From NCBI RefSeq assembly GCF_040253635.1, contig NZ_JBEJGX010000003.1, positions 3,286,001 to 3,350,000 of the forward strand: DNA of 64,000 bases. The letters run 5' to 3'. The notes under the pieces were generated by a model, which saw only the letters and a list, made by a program, of their open reading frames with translations, was not told the DNA's origin and searched no databases. Shown here piece after piece: positions 1 through 6,479 of the stretch; within the stretch, counting starts at the first letter, position 1; each line of letters opens with the position of its first letter. The position numbers and the translations under genes are program-made. This DNA is from Streptomyces sp. Edi2 (GTDB taxonomy: Bacteria > Actinomycetota > Actinomycetes > Streptomycetales > Streptomycetaceae).

Positions 1-39
1 GACTCCGGAACCGCGGTTCTGAACCGCACTCCACAACGC

Positions 40-74
40 GGAAGGGCCCCCGGGAACGCCCCCGGGGGCCTTCC
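40..74. terminator. Strong intrinsic hairpin at window edge
   Basis: A GC-rich stem of about 14 bp (arms start GGAAGG and end CCTTCC, with one bulged G) is followed by GTCTTTCC. It probably ends a gene lying before the window. Bases 1-199 hold no other feature I can support. Confidence 0.7.
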
Positions 75-199
75 GTCTTTCCTGCCCCGCCTTTTCCGTC
101 CCCGCTTTCCCGCCCCTGCCGTAACCGGCTCCGCGTTCGATCGTTGTTCTGTTCGAGAGGATGCGCGGGGAGGGGCCTGCGCGCAGGACGGGGGAAAGC

Positions 200-823
200 A
201 TGCCGGTCAAGTACACGCCCGAACGGCTCGCGGAGGCCGCGCGTGCGTCGTCCTCGTTCGACGGCGCCGTGCGATGGTTCGGCGGGACACCGACGCCGGG
301 CAGCAGACGCTACCTGCGCGCAAGGATGCGGGAAGCAGGCGTCGACACCGCACACTTCGCCGTCCCCGGCGTACGGCACACCGAGGCCAGACTCCGCCAC
401 CTCGCGGCCTGCTCGCACAGCATTGCCGAGGTCGTACGCCGCCTCGGCATCAGCCCGGTCGGCGGAAATCACGCACACATCGGCCGACGCCTCGCCGAAC
501 TGGGCATCGACACCTCGCATTTCACCCCTCTGCCCCGGGAGCGCCCCGAGGTCACCAAGCGCGATCGTCTGGTACTGGGCTCGCCGGCGGGCGGCCGCAC
601 CGCGGGTGAACGTCTCCGCAAGGAATTACTGTGCAAGGGCGTTCCGGAGCGGTGTGTCATGTGCGGCACGGAGGCGCAGTGGAACGGCAAGCCGTTGCGC
701 CTCGAAGTCGATCACCTCAACGGTGACTGGTGGGACAACCGCCCAGCCAACTTGCGCTTGCTGTGCCCCAATTGCCATGCGGTGACCGACACCTATCGCG
801 GCCGCAAGCCGCGGCGGAAGTGA
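200..823 (+). CDS. Modular HNH endonuclease-like protein, 207 aa
   Basis: The C-terminus has a complete zinc-ribbon HNH core: C152xxC155, D171-H172 in the motif EVDHLNGD, then C189xxC192-H. This predicts a metal-dependent nicking or cleaving DNase. The N-terminal 110 residues are two imperfect repeats of about 50 residues. Each has a Ser-rich helix start, an LRR-like helix and an ending G[VI]DT[AS]HF, and they look like small helix-turn-helix DNA-binding modules. ATG 200 is chosen because GGGGGAAAGC precedes it; an ATG at 161 lacks this. Residue 143 is a TTA codon (626-628), so translation may depend on the bldA tRNA. It is followed 9 bp later by a paralogue. Substrate and role are unknown: a mobile-element or phage-derived nuclease or a defence nuclease are both possible. 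Confidence 0.8.
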   Translation: MPVKYTPERLAEAARASSSFDGAVRWFGGTPTPGSRRYLRARMREAGVDTAHFAVPGVRHTEARLRHLAACSHSIAEVVRRLGISPVGGNHAHIGRRLAELGIDTSHFTPLPRERPEVTKRDRLVLGSPAGGRTAGERLRKELLCKGVPERCVMCGTEAQWNGKPLRLEVDHLNGDWWDNRPANLRLLCPNCHAVTDTYRGRKPRRK

Positions 824-832
824 GCCCTGCCC

Positions 833-1699
833 ATGGCCCGGCGCCTCATCTACACCCGCGACGTGCTGACCCGTACGGCCGCTGCCTCCACCAGCCTGGT
901 CGACATGCTGCGCCGGCTCGGGGCGCCCCTGGGCAGCGGTCCGCGCAGATACCTACGCGACCGGCTGCAGCACCACGGCATCGACACCACGCATTTCGTC
1001 GATGAACCGCTCCCCCGCCGCCGACACCGTTCGTACACCGAGGCACTGCTCAAAGAAGCCGCCGCGCAGTCCCACAGCATCCGGGAAATGATGGCGTACA
1101 TGGAGGTACCGCCGTACGACAGCGCGTACACCCACCTCCGCAGGAAGCTGGATCAATTCGGCATCGACACCTCCCACTTCACCCCTCGCGGGCTTGGCTC
1201 CTCACTGCTTCCACGCGACGATCTGGAAAAGGCCGTGGCGTCCTCACAGAGTCTCGCCGGAGTCCTCGCCCGCCTCGCCCTGACCGACAACGGCACATCG
1301 CGAAGAGCACTGAAACGCAGCATCGAGGCATACGGCCTGCCGACCGGGCACTTCACCGGTCAGGGCCACAGGCGTGGGCTCCCTTCCCCGGCACGCAAGT
1401 CCGCCGACGCCATCCTGCGGCGAAGCGAGCCTGGTTCCCGACGCGAGAAGACAACGTTCTTACGCCGCGCCCTCGATGAGAAGAACGTCTCCCGGCAGTG
1501 CGCGGAGTGCGGTCTCGGGGACACCTGGCAGGGCAAGCGGCTCGTCCTGGAGATCGACCACATCAACGGTGACCGGCTGGACAGTCGTCTGGAGAACCTT
1601 CGCTATCTGTGTCCCTCGTGCCACAGCCAGACGAGGACTTTTTCCTCCCGGTCGGCGCACTCGGCCATCCCCGCACAGCCGCGCGCCCGGGCACAGTAA
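833..1699 (+). CDS. Modular HNH endonuclease-like protein, 288 aa (paralogue)
   Basis: A paralogue of the preceding gene, probably co-transcribed with it (9 bp gap). It has three, rather than two, ~50-residue repeats, ending in GIDTTHF, GIDTSHF and the diverged GLPTGHF. The HNH core follows: C223xxC226, D242-H243 in EIDHINGD, and C260xxC263-H. A short basic, Ala/Pro-rich tail follows. The changing repeat number suggests a modular DNA-reading head joined to one nuclease domain; that is inference from the repeats. Residue 210 is a TTA codon (1460-1462), again marking possible bldA control. A tRNA starts 11 bp after the stop codon, a common integration site, so the pair may be left over from an element. 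Confidence 0.8.
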   Translation: MARRLIYTRDVLTRTAAASTSLVDMLRRLGAPLGSGPRRYLRDRLQHHGIDTTHFVDEPLPRRRHRSYTEALLKEAAAQSHSIREMMAYMEVPPYDSAYTHLRRKLDQFGIDTSHFTPRGLGSSLLPRDDLEKAVASSQSLAGVLARLALTDNGTSRRALKRSIEAYGLPTGHFTGQGHRRGLPSPARKSADAILRRSEPGSRREKTTFLRRALDEKNVSRQCAECGLGDTWQGKRLVLEIDHINGDRLDSRLENLRYLCPSCHSQTRTFSSRSAHSAIPAQPRARAQ

Positions 1700-1710
1700 A
1701 GTAGGCGCGC

Positions 1711-1785
1711 GGGCCCGTACCCCAGTTGGCCAGAGGGCGCCGGTTTAGGTCCGGTGTGTCGTGGGTTCGAGTCCCACCGGGCCCA
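1711..1785 (+). tRNA. tRNA with UAG anticodon (Leu by codon), short variable loop
   Basis: All arms can be folded by eye. The acceptor GGGCCCG pairs with CGGGCCC (7 bp); the D stem is CCC/GGG with a C10-C25 mismatch. The anticodon stem GCCGG/CCGGT surrounds the loop TTTAGGT, giving anticodon UAG (reads CUA, Leu). The variable loop is only GTGTC, the T arm is GTGGG-TTCGAGT-CCCAC, and the discriminator is A; CCA is not encoded. Bacterial tRNA-Leu normally has a long variable arm (class II), so a class I body is unusual. The amino acid it carries is therefore less certain than the anticodon implies. Confidence 0.85.
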
Positions 1786-1797
1786 CCTGCGCATACG

Positions 1798-1824
1798 GCC
1801 TCCCCGCCATCGGACGGGGAGGCC
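1798..1824. terminator. Hairpin terminator after the tRNA
   Basis: GGCCTCCCCG pairs perfectly with CGGGGAGGCC around an 8-nt loop (10 bp) and is followed by GTTTTC. It can serve the tRNA on the plus strand and the convergent rdgB on the minus strand. Confidence 0.75.
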
Positions 1825-1853
1825 GTTTTCGTGCCTTCGGGCCGGCTATCGCC

Positions 1854-2489
1854 TCAGCCCAGCAACTCCCGCACCACCGGTGCCAGCGCCCGGAACGCCT
1901 GGCCGCGGTGGCTGATGGCGTTCTTCTCGGCGGGGGGCAGTTCGGCGCAGGTACGAGTGTGGCCGAGGGGCTGGAGGATGGGGTCGTAGCCGAAGCCGCC
2001 GGTGCCGGAAGGGGTGTGGCGGAGGGTGCCTTCGAGCTTGCCCTCGACGACGCGCTCGGTGCCGTCGGGGAGGGCGAGGGCCGCGGCGCAGTAGAAGTGG
2101 GCGGCGCGGTGTTCCTCGGCGATGTCGGCCAGCTGGGCGAGGAGCAGGGCGAGGTTGGCCTGATCGTCGCCGTGGGTGCCCGACCAGCGCGCGGAGAAGA
2201 TGCCGGGGGCGCCGCCGAGGACGTCCACGCAGAGGCCCGAGTCGTCGGCGACGGCGGGGTGGCCGGTGGCCTGGGCAAGGGCGTGGGCCTTGAGGAGGGC
2301 GTTCTCGGCGAAGGTGACGCCGGTTTCCTTGACGTCGGGGATCTCGGGATAGGCGTCGGCGCCGACAAGGTCCACATCGAGGTCGGCGGTCTCCAGGATG
2401 GCCCGGAGTTCGGTGACCTTGCCGGCGTTGCGGGTGGCGAGGATGAGGCGACGGGGGGCTGCGGAGTGTCCACCGGTGTGAGGCTGCAT
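1854..2489 (-). CDS. rdgB: Non-canonical purine NTP pyrophosphatase (RdgB/HAM1)
   Basis: Hydrolyses dITP, XTP and related deaminated purine nucleotides to monophosphates, cleaning the nucleotide pool in the cytoplasm. The 211-residue protein has the family landmarks in order: N-terminal LATRNAGK (substrate/phosphate loop), FAENALLKA, the metal-binding DDSGL, SARWSG, GTGGFGYDP and a C-terminal SHRGQA. The length is normal for the family. The start ATG is 9 bp after the stop of the upstream lipoprotein gene, so the two are probably one transcript. rdgB beside rph is a conserved actinobacterial arrangement. Confidence 0.95.
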   Translation of the reverse strand: MQPHTGGHSAAPRRLILATRNAGKVTELRAILETADLDVDLVGADAYPEIPDVKETGVTFAENALLKAHALAQATGHPAVADDSGLCVDVLGGAPGIFSARWSGTHGDDQANLALLLAQLADIAEEHRAAHFYCAAALALPDGTERVVEGKLEGTLRHTPSGTGGFGYDPILQPLGHTRTCAELPPAEKNAISHRGQAFRALAPVVRELLG

Positions 2490-2498
2490 GGGCAGTGA

Positions 2499-2906
2499 TT
2501 ATCCCGGTGTGCAGATCCTCGTCATGTCCTGGGCCCCGTCGACGATCGGCTGTATGTCGGGGGCCTTGTTGCGGTCGAGGTCCTTGCGGGCGGCCTTGAT
2601 GCCGTTGTTCGTCTTGTCGACGGCCTTGGACAGCTCGGGATCGTTCGCTTCCTTGCTCAGCTTCTGCAGGTTGGTGTCGATGTTGTCGAGGGCCTGCTCG
2701 GCCTTCTGCGGGTCGGTGAGGGAGTTGTCCGCGGCCTGCTGGAGCTTGTCGACGGCATTGACGACGGAGGTGGCGGTCTTGGCGCAGTCCATGGCCTTCT
2801 GGACCGCCCCGCAGCCGGAGAGCAGCGGTATCGCAAGGGTCGCGACGGCTAACGCGGCGCATGCGGTGGTGGCGGGGCGACGGTGCCGGCGGGTGCGCGG
2901 GGCCAT
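2499..2906 (-). CDS. Small secreted lipoprotein, unknown function
   Basis: A 135-residue protein with a basic N-terminus, a hydrophobic stretch and a lipobox LLSGC (Cys at about residue 32), so it should be exported and lipid-anchored. The mature part is mostly charged alpha-helix with spaced hydrophobics (DKLQQAA, NIDTNLQKL) and only two further Cys, one near each end. No catalytic motif is visible. ATG 2906 is preceded by GGAAGGAA. The gene lies directly upstream of rdgB (9 bp gap), probably in the same operon; no function follows from that. Confidence 0.75.
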   Translation of the reverse strand: MAPRTRRHRRPATTACAALAVATLAIPLLSGCGAVQKAMDCAKTATSVVNAVDKLQQAADNSLTDPQKAEQALDNIDTNLQKLSKEANDPELSKAVDKTNNGIKAARKDLDRNKAPDIQPIVDGAQDMTRICTPG

Positions 2907-3038
2907 GGTGCGGTTCCTTCCCTCGGGTCATGCTCGGGCAAAGGAAGAAACGCGGGACGGGGCCGTTTGGTTGCCCGTCCACCGGCGCCGGGGGCCGGGA
3001 TCGGACACCGGGGTGTGGAGCGGGACGGGAGGCAGGTG

Positions 3039-3090
3039 CTGGGCGCGGTAGCCGGATGCGGGGGCTGGGCGCGGTAGCCGGATGCGGGGC
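3039..3090. repeat. Two 26-bp tandem repeats
   Basis: Two identical 26-bp units (3039-3064 and 3065-3090) containing GGGCGCGGTAGCCGGATGCG lie in the 318-bp gap between the lipoprotein start and the small membrane gene. Beyond these and the next repeat, nothing else is visible in that gap. Confidence 0.8.
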
Positions 3091-3165
3091 CGGCGGCGAG
3101 GACCGGGCCGGGCGCGGGGACCGGACTCGACGGGAGCTGGACGCGGGGCCGGACGCGGGGGTCCT

Positions 3166-3232
3166 CCCGGCGGTCAGGCGCGGGAGCCGTCCCGGCGGTC
3201 AGGCGCGGGAGCCGTCCCGGCGGTCAGACGAG
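3166..3232. repeat. 25-bp tandem repeat overlapping a gene 3' end
   Basis: Two exact 25-bp units (3166-3190, 3191-3215) and a partial third run into the stop codon of the minus-strand membrane protein gene at 3224. The repeated unit is a copy of that gene's last bases plus the stop region. Confidence 0.8.
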
Positions 3233-3367
3233 GCCGGTCTGGGTGAGCAGCATGGCGAGGACGACGACGAGGGTCCAGCCGAGGATGTGCTCCAGGAGCC
3301 GGGAGTCGTCCTGGGGCCCGCCGGTGCGGGCGCGGATGCGGGGCGCGGTCGCGGCAGTTGTGGGCAT
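3224..3367 (-). CDS. Small single-pass membrane protein, 47 aa
   Basis: The chosen start, ATG 3367, has GGTGGAG just upstream and gives 47 residues: a short polar N-terminus (MPTTAATAPRIRARTGG), then one hydrophobic span (ILGWTLVVVLAMLLTQ) near the C-terminus. An ATG at 3433 would add 22 residues without an obvious ribosome site. No known family is recognised. It lies between the lipoprotein and rph genes on the same strand. Its stop codon sits inside a tandem repeat that extends beyond the gene. Confidence 0.55.
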   Translation of the reverse strand: MPTTAATAPRIRARTGGPQDDSRLLEHILGWTLVVVLAMLLTQTGLV

Positions 3368-3433
3368 GGCTCCACCATGCGATGGCCACGGGGGCCTTTT
3401 CCAGAGAGGGACGTCCCATGAGAAAAGCCTCAC

Positions 3434-3677
3434 AGGGGGAGGGTGCGGGGCCTCCCCCTGTGGCGCGGGGTTTCCGCGTGGTGGTTCGCGCAGTGGGCCG
3501 CCTCAGGCTGGCGAACCGCCTCAGACCGCGGGTCACCTCGGGCCCCGGGACACCTCAGGCGCCCCAGGCCGCCTCAGACCGGCGGGCCACCTCAGACCCC
3601 GAGCCACCTCAGGCCCCGGCCCGCCCGCGGACAGCCGGCCCGCCGCCCCGCCCCGCCCGCTCCGGCCATCGCTCCCC
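3434..3677. repeat. Degenerate CACCTCAG-type intergenic repeats
   Basis: Between 3500 and 3620 the motif ACCTCAG/GCCTCAG followed by a C-rich run recurs about seven times at irregular spacing. It leads into CCCTCAGAGCG, where TCA is the stop codon of the minus-strand rph. No gene is visible in this gap. Confidence 0.5.
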
Positions 3678-4409
3678 TCAGAGCGTGCGGGCCAGTGCCG
3701 CCCGCTGGGCCTCGTCGAGCTCGGCGCAGCCGGCGACGGCGAGGTCGAGGAGGGAGTTGAGTTCGTCGCGGGCGAAGGGCTCGGCCTCGGCGGTGCCCTG
3801 GACCTCGACGAAGCGGCCGTCGCCGGTGCAGACGACGTTCATGTCGGTGTCGGCGCGGACGTCTTCCTCGTAGCAGAGGTCGAGGAGGGGGGTGCCGCCG
3901 ACGATGCCGACGCTGACGGCGGAGACGGTGCCGGTCAGCGGCTTGCGGCCGTGCTTGATGAGCTTCTTGCCCTGGGCCCAGGTGACCGCGTCGGCGAGGG
4001 CGACATAGGCGCCGGTGATGGCGGCGGTACGGGTGCCGCCGTCGGCCTGGAGGACGTCGCAGTCCAGGACGATGGTGTTCTCGCCGAGGGCCTTGTAGTC
4101 GATGACGGCGCGCAGCGAGCGGCCGATCAGGCGGCTGATTTCGTGGGTGCGGCCGCCGATCTTGCCACGGACGGATTCGCGGTCGCCGCGGGTGTTCGTG
4201 GAGCGAGGCAGCATCGAGTACTCGGCGGTGACCCAGCCTTCGCCGGTGCCCTTGCGCCAGCGCGGTACGCCCTCGGTGACGGATGCGGTGCAGAAGACTT
4301 TGGTGTCGCCGAAGGAGATGAGGACGGATCCTTCGGCGTGCTTGCTCCAGCCGCGTTCGATGGTGACCGGGCGGAGCTGTTCGGGGGTGCGGCCGTCGAT
4401 GCGAGACAT
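3678..4409 (-). CDS. rph: Ribonuclease PH
   Basis: A phosphate-dependent 3'-5' exoribonuclease that trims tRNA 3' ends. The 243-residue protein spans the whole RNase PH fold: N-terminal [25 protein letters not shown], the substrate-binding region [37 protein letters not shown], and the active-site [17 protein letters not shown] containing the conserved acidic residues. The length is normal. ATG 4409 is followed at once by the conserved N-terminus. It is followed on the same strand by small-membrane-protein, lipoprotein and rdgB genes, matching the usual actinobacterial rph-rdgB neighbourhood. Confidence 0.97.
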   Translation of the reverse strand: MSRIDGRTPEQLRPVTIERGWSKHAEGSVLISFGDTKVFCTASVTEGVPRWRKGTGEGWVTAEYSMLPRSTNTRGDRESVRGKIGGRTHEISRLIGRSLRAVIDYKALGENTIVLDCDVLQADGGTRTAAITGAYVALADAVTWAQGKKLIKHGRKPLTGTVSAVSVGIVGGTPLLDLCYEEDVRADTDMNVVCTGDGRFVEVQGTAEAEPFARDELNSLLDLAVAGCAELDEAQRAALARTL

Positions 4410-4507
4410 GGCGTAGACCCTATCGGGAATGACGAGGGCCCCACTCCGGGGCGGTGGACCGTCCGGGGCGGGGCCGTCTCGAGCGGCCTGGCGGCCGGCT
4501 CGTCAGC

Positions 4508-4741
4508 TCACATCATGTCTTCGATCTCGGCGGCGATGGGGTCGGCGTCGGTGCCGATGACGACCTGGATCGCGGTGCCCATCTTGACGACGCCGTGGGC
4601 GCCGGCGGCCTTGAGGGCGGCCTCGTCGACGAGGGAGGAGTCGACGACCTCGGTGCGGAGGCGGGTGATGCAGCCCTCGACCTCTTCGATGTTGTCGAGT
4701 CCGCCGAGCCCGGCGACGATCTTCTCAGCCTTGCTGGCCAT
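4508..4741 (-). CDS. nagF: PTS GlcNAc-specific EIIB component
   Basis: A stand-alone EIIB domain of 77 residues. The phospho-accepting Cys24 is in the conserved context VEGCITRLRTEV, and the rest matches the GlcNAc/glucose EIIB fold (AAGAHGVVKMG, QVVIGTDAD). It passes phosphate from EIIA to the sugar during import by the NagE permeases, which here lack a fused B domain. ATG 4741 is preceded by AGGAG; an upstream ATG at 4804 would add 21 non-homologous residues. It is divergent from nagE1 with a DasR-like operator between them, so co-regulation by DasR is likely. EIIA is not in the window. Confidence 0.95.
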   Translation of the reverse strand: MASKAEKIVAGLGGLDNIEEVEGCITRLRTEVVDSSLVDEAALKAAGAHGVVKMGTAIQVVIGTDADPIAAEIEDMM

Positions 4742-4893
4742 GTCCACTCCTGCTTGTCTCGGCCGCCGGCGGTTCAGCCGTGCGGTTTTCACACCGTAAC
4801 GCACGTTCAGCCCAACAATATGGGCGTTTGTCCGCGCTCTCGCGAAGGATGGCGATCACCGGAGTGCGCACCGGAACGTCCGGCCGCACCACG

Positions 4894-4909
4894 AGTGGTC
4901 TACACCACC
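4894..4909. promoter_or_regulatory. DasR-type operator (dre) between nagF and nagE1
   Basis: AGTGGTCTACACCACC is a near-perfect match to the DasR-responsive element palindrome (A-TGGTCTA-ACCA core). It lies 57-72 bp before nagE1 and about 150 bp before the divergent nagF, so it could control both. Confidence 0.85.
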
Positions 4910-4965
4910 AGTATGCGCCAAGCACGAGGCCGGTTGCCGACGGGCCGACTGCCGGGAGGACACGG

Positions 4966-6276
4966 ATGAGTTCGGACGCAGCGGCGGCGCCGGGCAGGAA
5001 CTGGACGTCGAATCTCTTCCAGGGTCTGCAGAAGATGGGGCGCAGTCTGCAGTTGCCGATTGCCGTCCTGCCCGCTGCGGGAATTCTCAACCGTCTCGGC
5101 CAGCCGGATGTGTTCGGCGCGGACGGGCTGGGCTGGGACGCCGTCGGCAAGGTGTTCGCGGCCGCGGGCGGCGCGCTGCTGGATTCGGGGCTCGGGCTGC
5201 CGCTGCTGTTCTGTATCGGTGTGGCGATCGGTATGGCCAAGAAGGCGGACGGCTCGACGGCGCTGGCCGCGGTGGTCGGGTTCCTCGTCTACTTCTCGGT
5301 CATGCATGCGTTTCCGGCGGGCTGCGCCGCGGGCCAGACGTACACCCAGGCGGGCCTGTGGAGCGGGGTGTGCGTGGACCGGAAGCTGACGGTGACGCAG
5401 GCCTCGTTCCAGAACCCTGGAGTGTTCGGCGGCATCGTCATGGGGTTTCTGTCCGCCTGGCTCTGGCAGCGCTTTCACCGGGTGAAGCTGGTGGACTGGC
5501 TGGGGTTCTTCAACGGCCGCCGGCTGGTCCCGATCATCATGGCCTTCGTCGGCCTGGTGTTCGCGGTGCTGTGCCTGTTCGTCTGGCAGCCGATCGGCGA
5601 TGCGCTGACGAGCTTCAGTGAATGGCTGTCGGGGCTGGGGGCGTGGGGTGCGGGGATCTTCGGTGTCGCCAACCGTGCCCTGCTGGTGATCGGCCTGCAT
5701 CAGTTCCTGAACACCTTTGTCTGGTTCCAGTTCGGCAGTTTCACCAAGCCGGACGGCACGGTCGTCCACGGTGACATCAACCGGTTCCTGGCGGGCGATC
5801 CGGACGCGGGGCAGTTCACCACCGGGTTCTTCCCGATCATGATGTTTGCGCTGCCGGCCGCGGCGCTGGCGATCGCGCACTGCGCCAAGCCGCACCGCCG
5901 CAAGGAGATCACCGGCATGATGCTGTCGGTCGGCCTGACCTCGTTCGTGACGGGCGTGACCGAGCCGATCGAGTATTCGTTCCTCTTCATCGCGCCGGTG
6001 CTGTACGCGATCCATGCCGTGCTGACCGGGGTGTCGATGGGGGTGTGCTGGGCGCTGGGGGTGCACGACAGCTTCAGCTTCTCGGCGGGCCTGATCGACT
6101 ACGTCATCAACTGGGGTCTGGCGACCAAACCCTGGCTGATCATCCCCATCGGCCTGTGCTTCGCGGTGGTGTACTACGCCCTCTTCCGTTTCGTCATCAC
6201 GAAATTCCATCTGCCGACGCCCGGCCGGGAGCCGGACGAGGTGGGGGACGCGATGGAACGGGAGAACGTGAAGTAG
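4966..6276 (+). CDS. nagE1: PTS GlcNAc EIIC permease (first copy)
   Basis: A 436-residue integral membrane transporter for N-acetylglucosamine coupled to phosphorylation. Family landmarks are visible: LFQGLQKMGRSLQLPIAVLP at the first membrane segment, VDWLGFFNGRRLVPI, FNxF-like FFPIMMF, and the sugar-binding loop GVTEPIEYSFLFIAP, followed by GVHDSFSFSAGLIDY. It has about ten hydrophobic spans and no EIIB domain. ATG 4966 has GGGAGGACAC upstream. Relative to the second copy it has an insert near residue 115 (GCAAGQTYTQAG...). A terminator separates it from the second permease, so the two are probably separate transcripts. Confidence 0.93.
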   Translation: MSSDAAAAPGRNWTSNLFQGLQKMGRSLQLPIAVLPAAGILNRLGQPDVFGADGLGWDAVGKVFAAAGGALLDSGLGLPLLFCIGVAIGMAKKADGSTALAAVVGFLVYFSVMHAFPAGCAAGQTYTQAGLWSGVCVDRKLTVTQASFQNPGVFGGIVMGFLSAWLWQRFHRVKLVDWLGFFNGRRLVPIIMAFVGLVFAVLCLFVWQPIGDALTSFSEWLSGLGAWGAGIFGVANRALLVIGLHQFLNTFVWFQFGSFTKPDGTVVHGDINRFLAGDPDAGQFTTGFFPIMMFALPAAALAIAHCAKPHRRKEITGMMLSVGLTSFVTGVTEPIEYSFLFIAPVLYAIHAVLTGVSMGVCWALGVHDSFSFSAGLIDYVINWGLATKPWLIIPIGLCFAVVYYALFRFVITKFHLPTPGREPDEVGDAMERENVK

Positions 6277-6293
6277 GAGGACGCGCCGCGCCG

Positions 6294-6325
6294 CCGGCCC
6301 CCGGGTTCCACTGCCCGGGGGCCGG
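6294..6325 (+). terminator. Terminator between nagE1 and nagE2
   Basis: CCGGCCCCCGGG pairs exactly with CCCGGGGGCCGG (12 bp, 8-nt loop), followed by TTGTCG. It lies 17 bp after the nagE1 stop. Confidence 0.75.
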
Positions 6326-6331
6326 TTGTCG

Positions 6332-6347
6332 TGTGGTCCACACCACT
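6332..6347. promoter_or_regulatory. DasR-type operator upstream of nagE2 (distal)
   Basis: TGTGGTCCACACCACT is a palindromic dre-like site with the TGGTC-x-A-ACCA layout (centre CC rather than CT/AG). It lies about 135-150 bp before the nagE2 start. Confidence 0.75.
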
Positions 6348-6388
6348 TGGAAGAATGGATTCCTTTATGTCAGGTCTACGTGCTAAGA

Positions 6389-6430
6389 ATGGTCTAAACC
6401 ACTAGTGGTGTAGACCAAGGTGTAGACCAA
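6389..6430. promoter_or_regulatory. Cluster of overlapping DasR-type operators
   Basis: Two 16-bp dre-like palindromes abut: AATGGTCTAAACCACT (6389-6404) and AGTGGTGTAGACCAAG (6404-6419). A further half-site, GGTGTAGACCAA, overlaps the end (6419-6430). All lie 50-91 bp before nagE2 and fit dense DasR binding over its promoter. Confidence 0.85.
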
Positions 6431-6479
6431 ACGCGGGCCGTCCCCCCTTTTGAGTGCCCGCCTCACCAGGAGGAATCCG

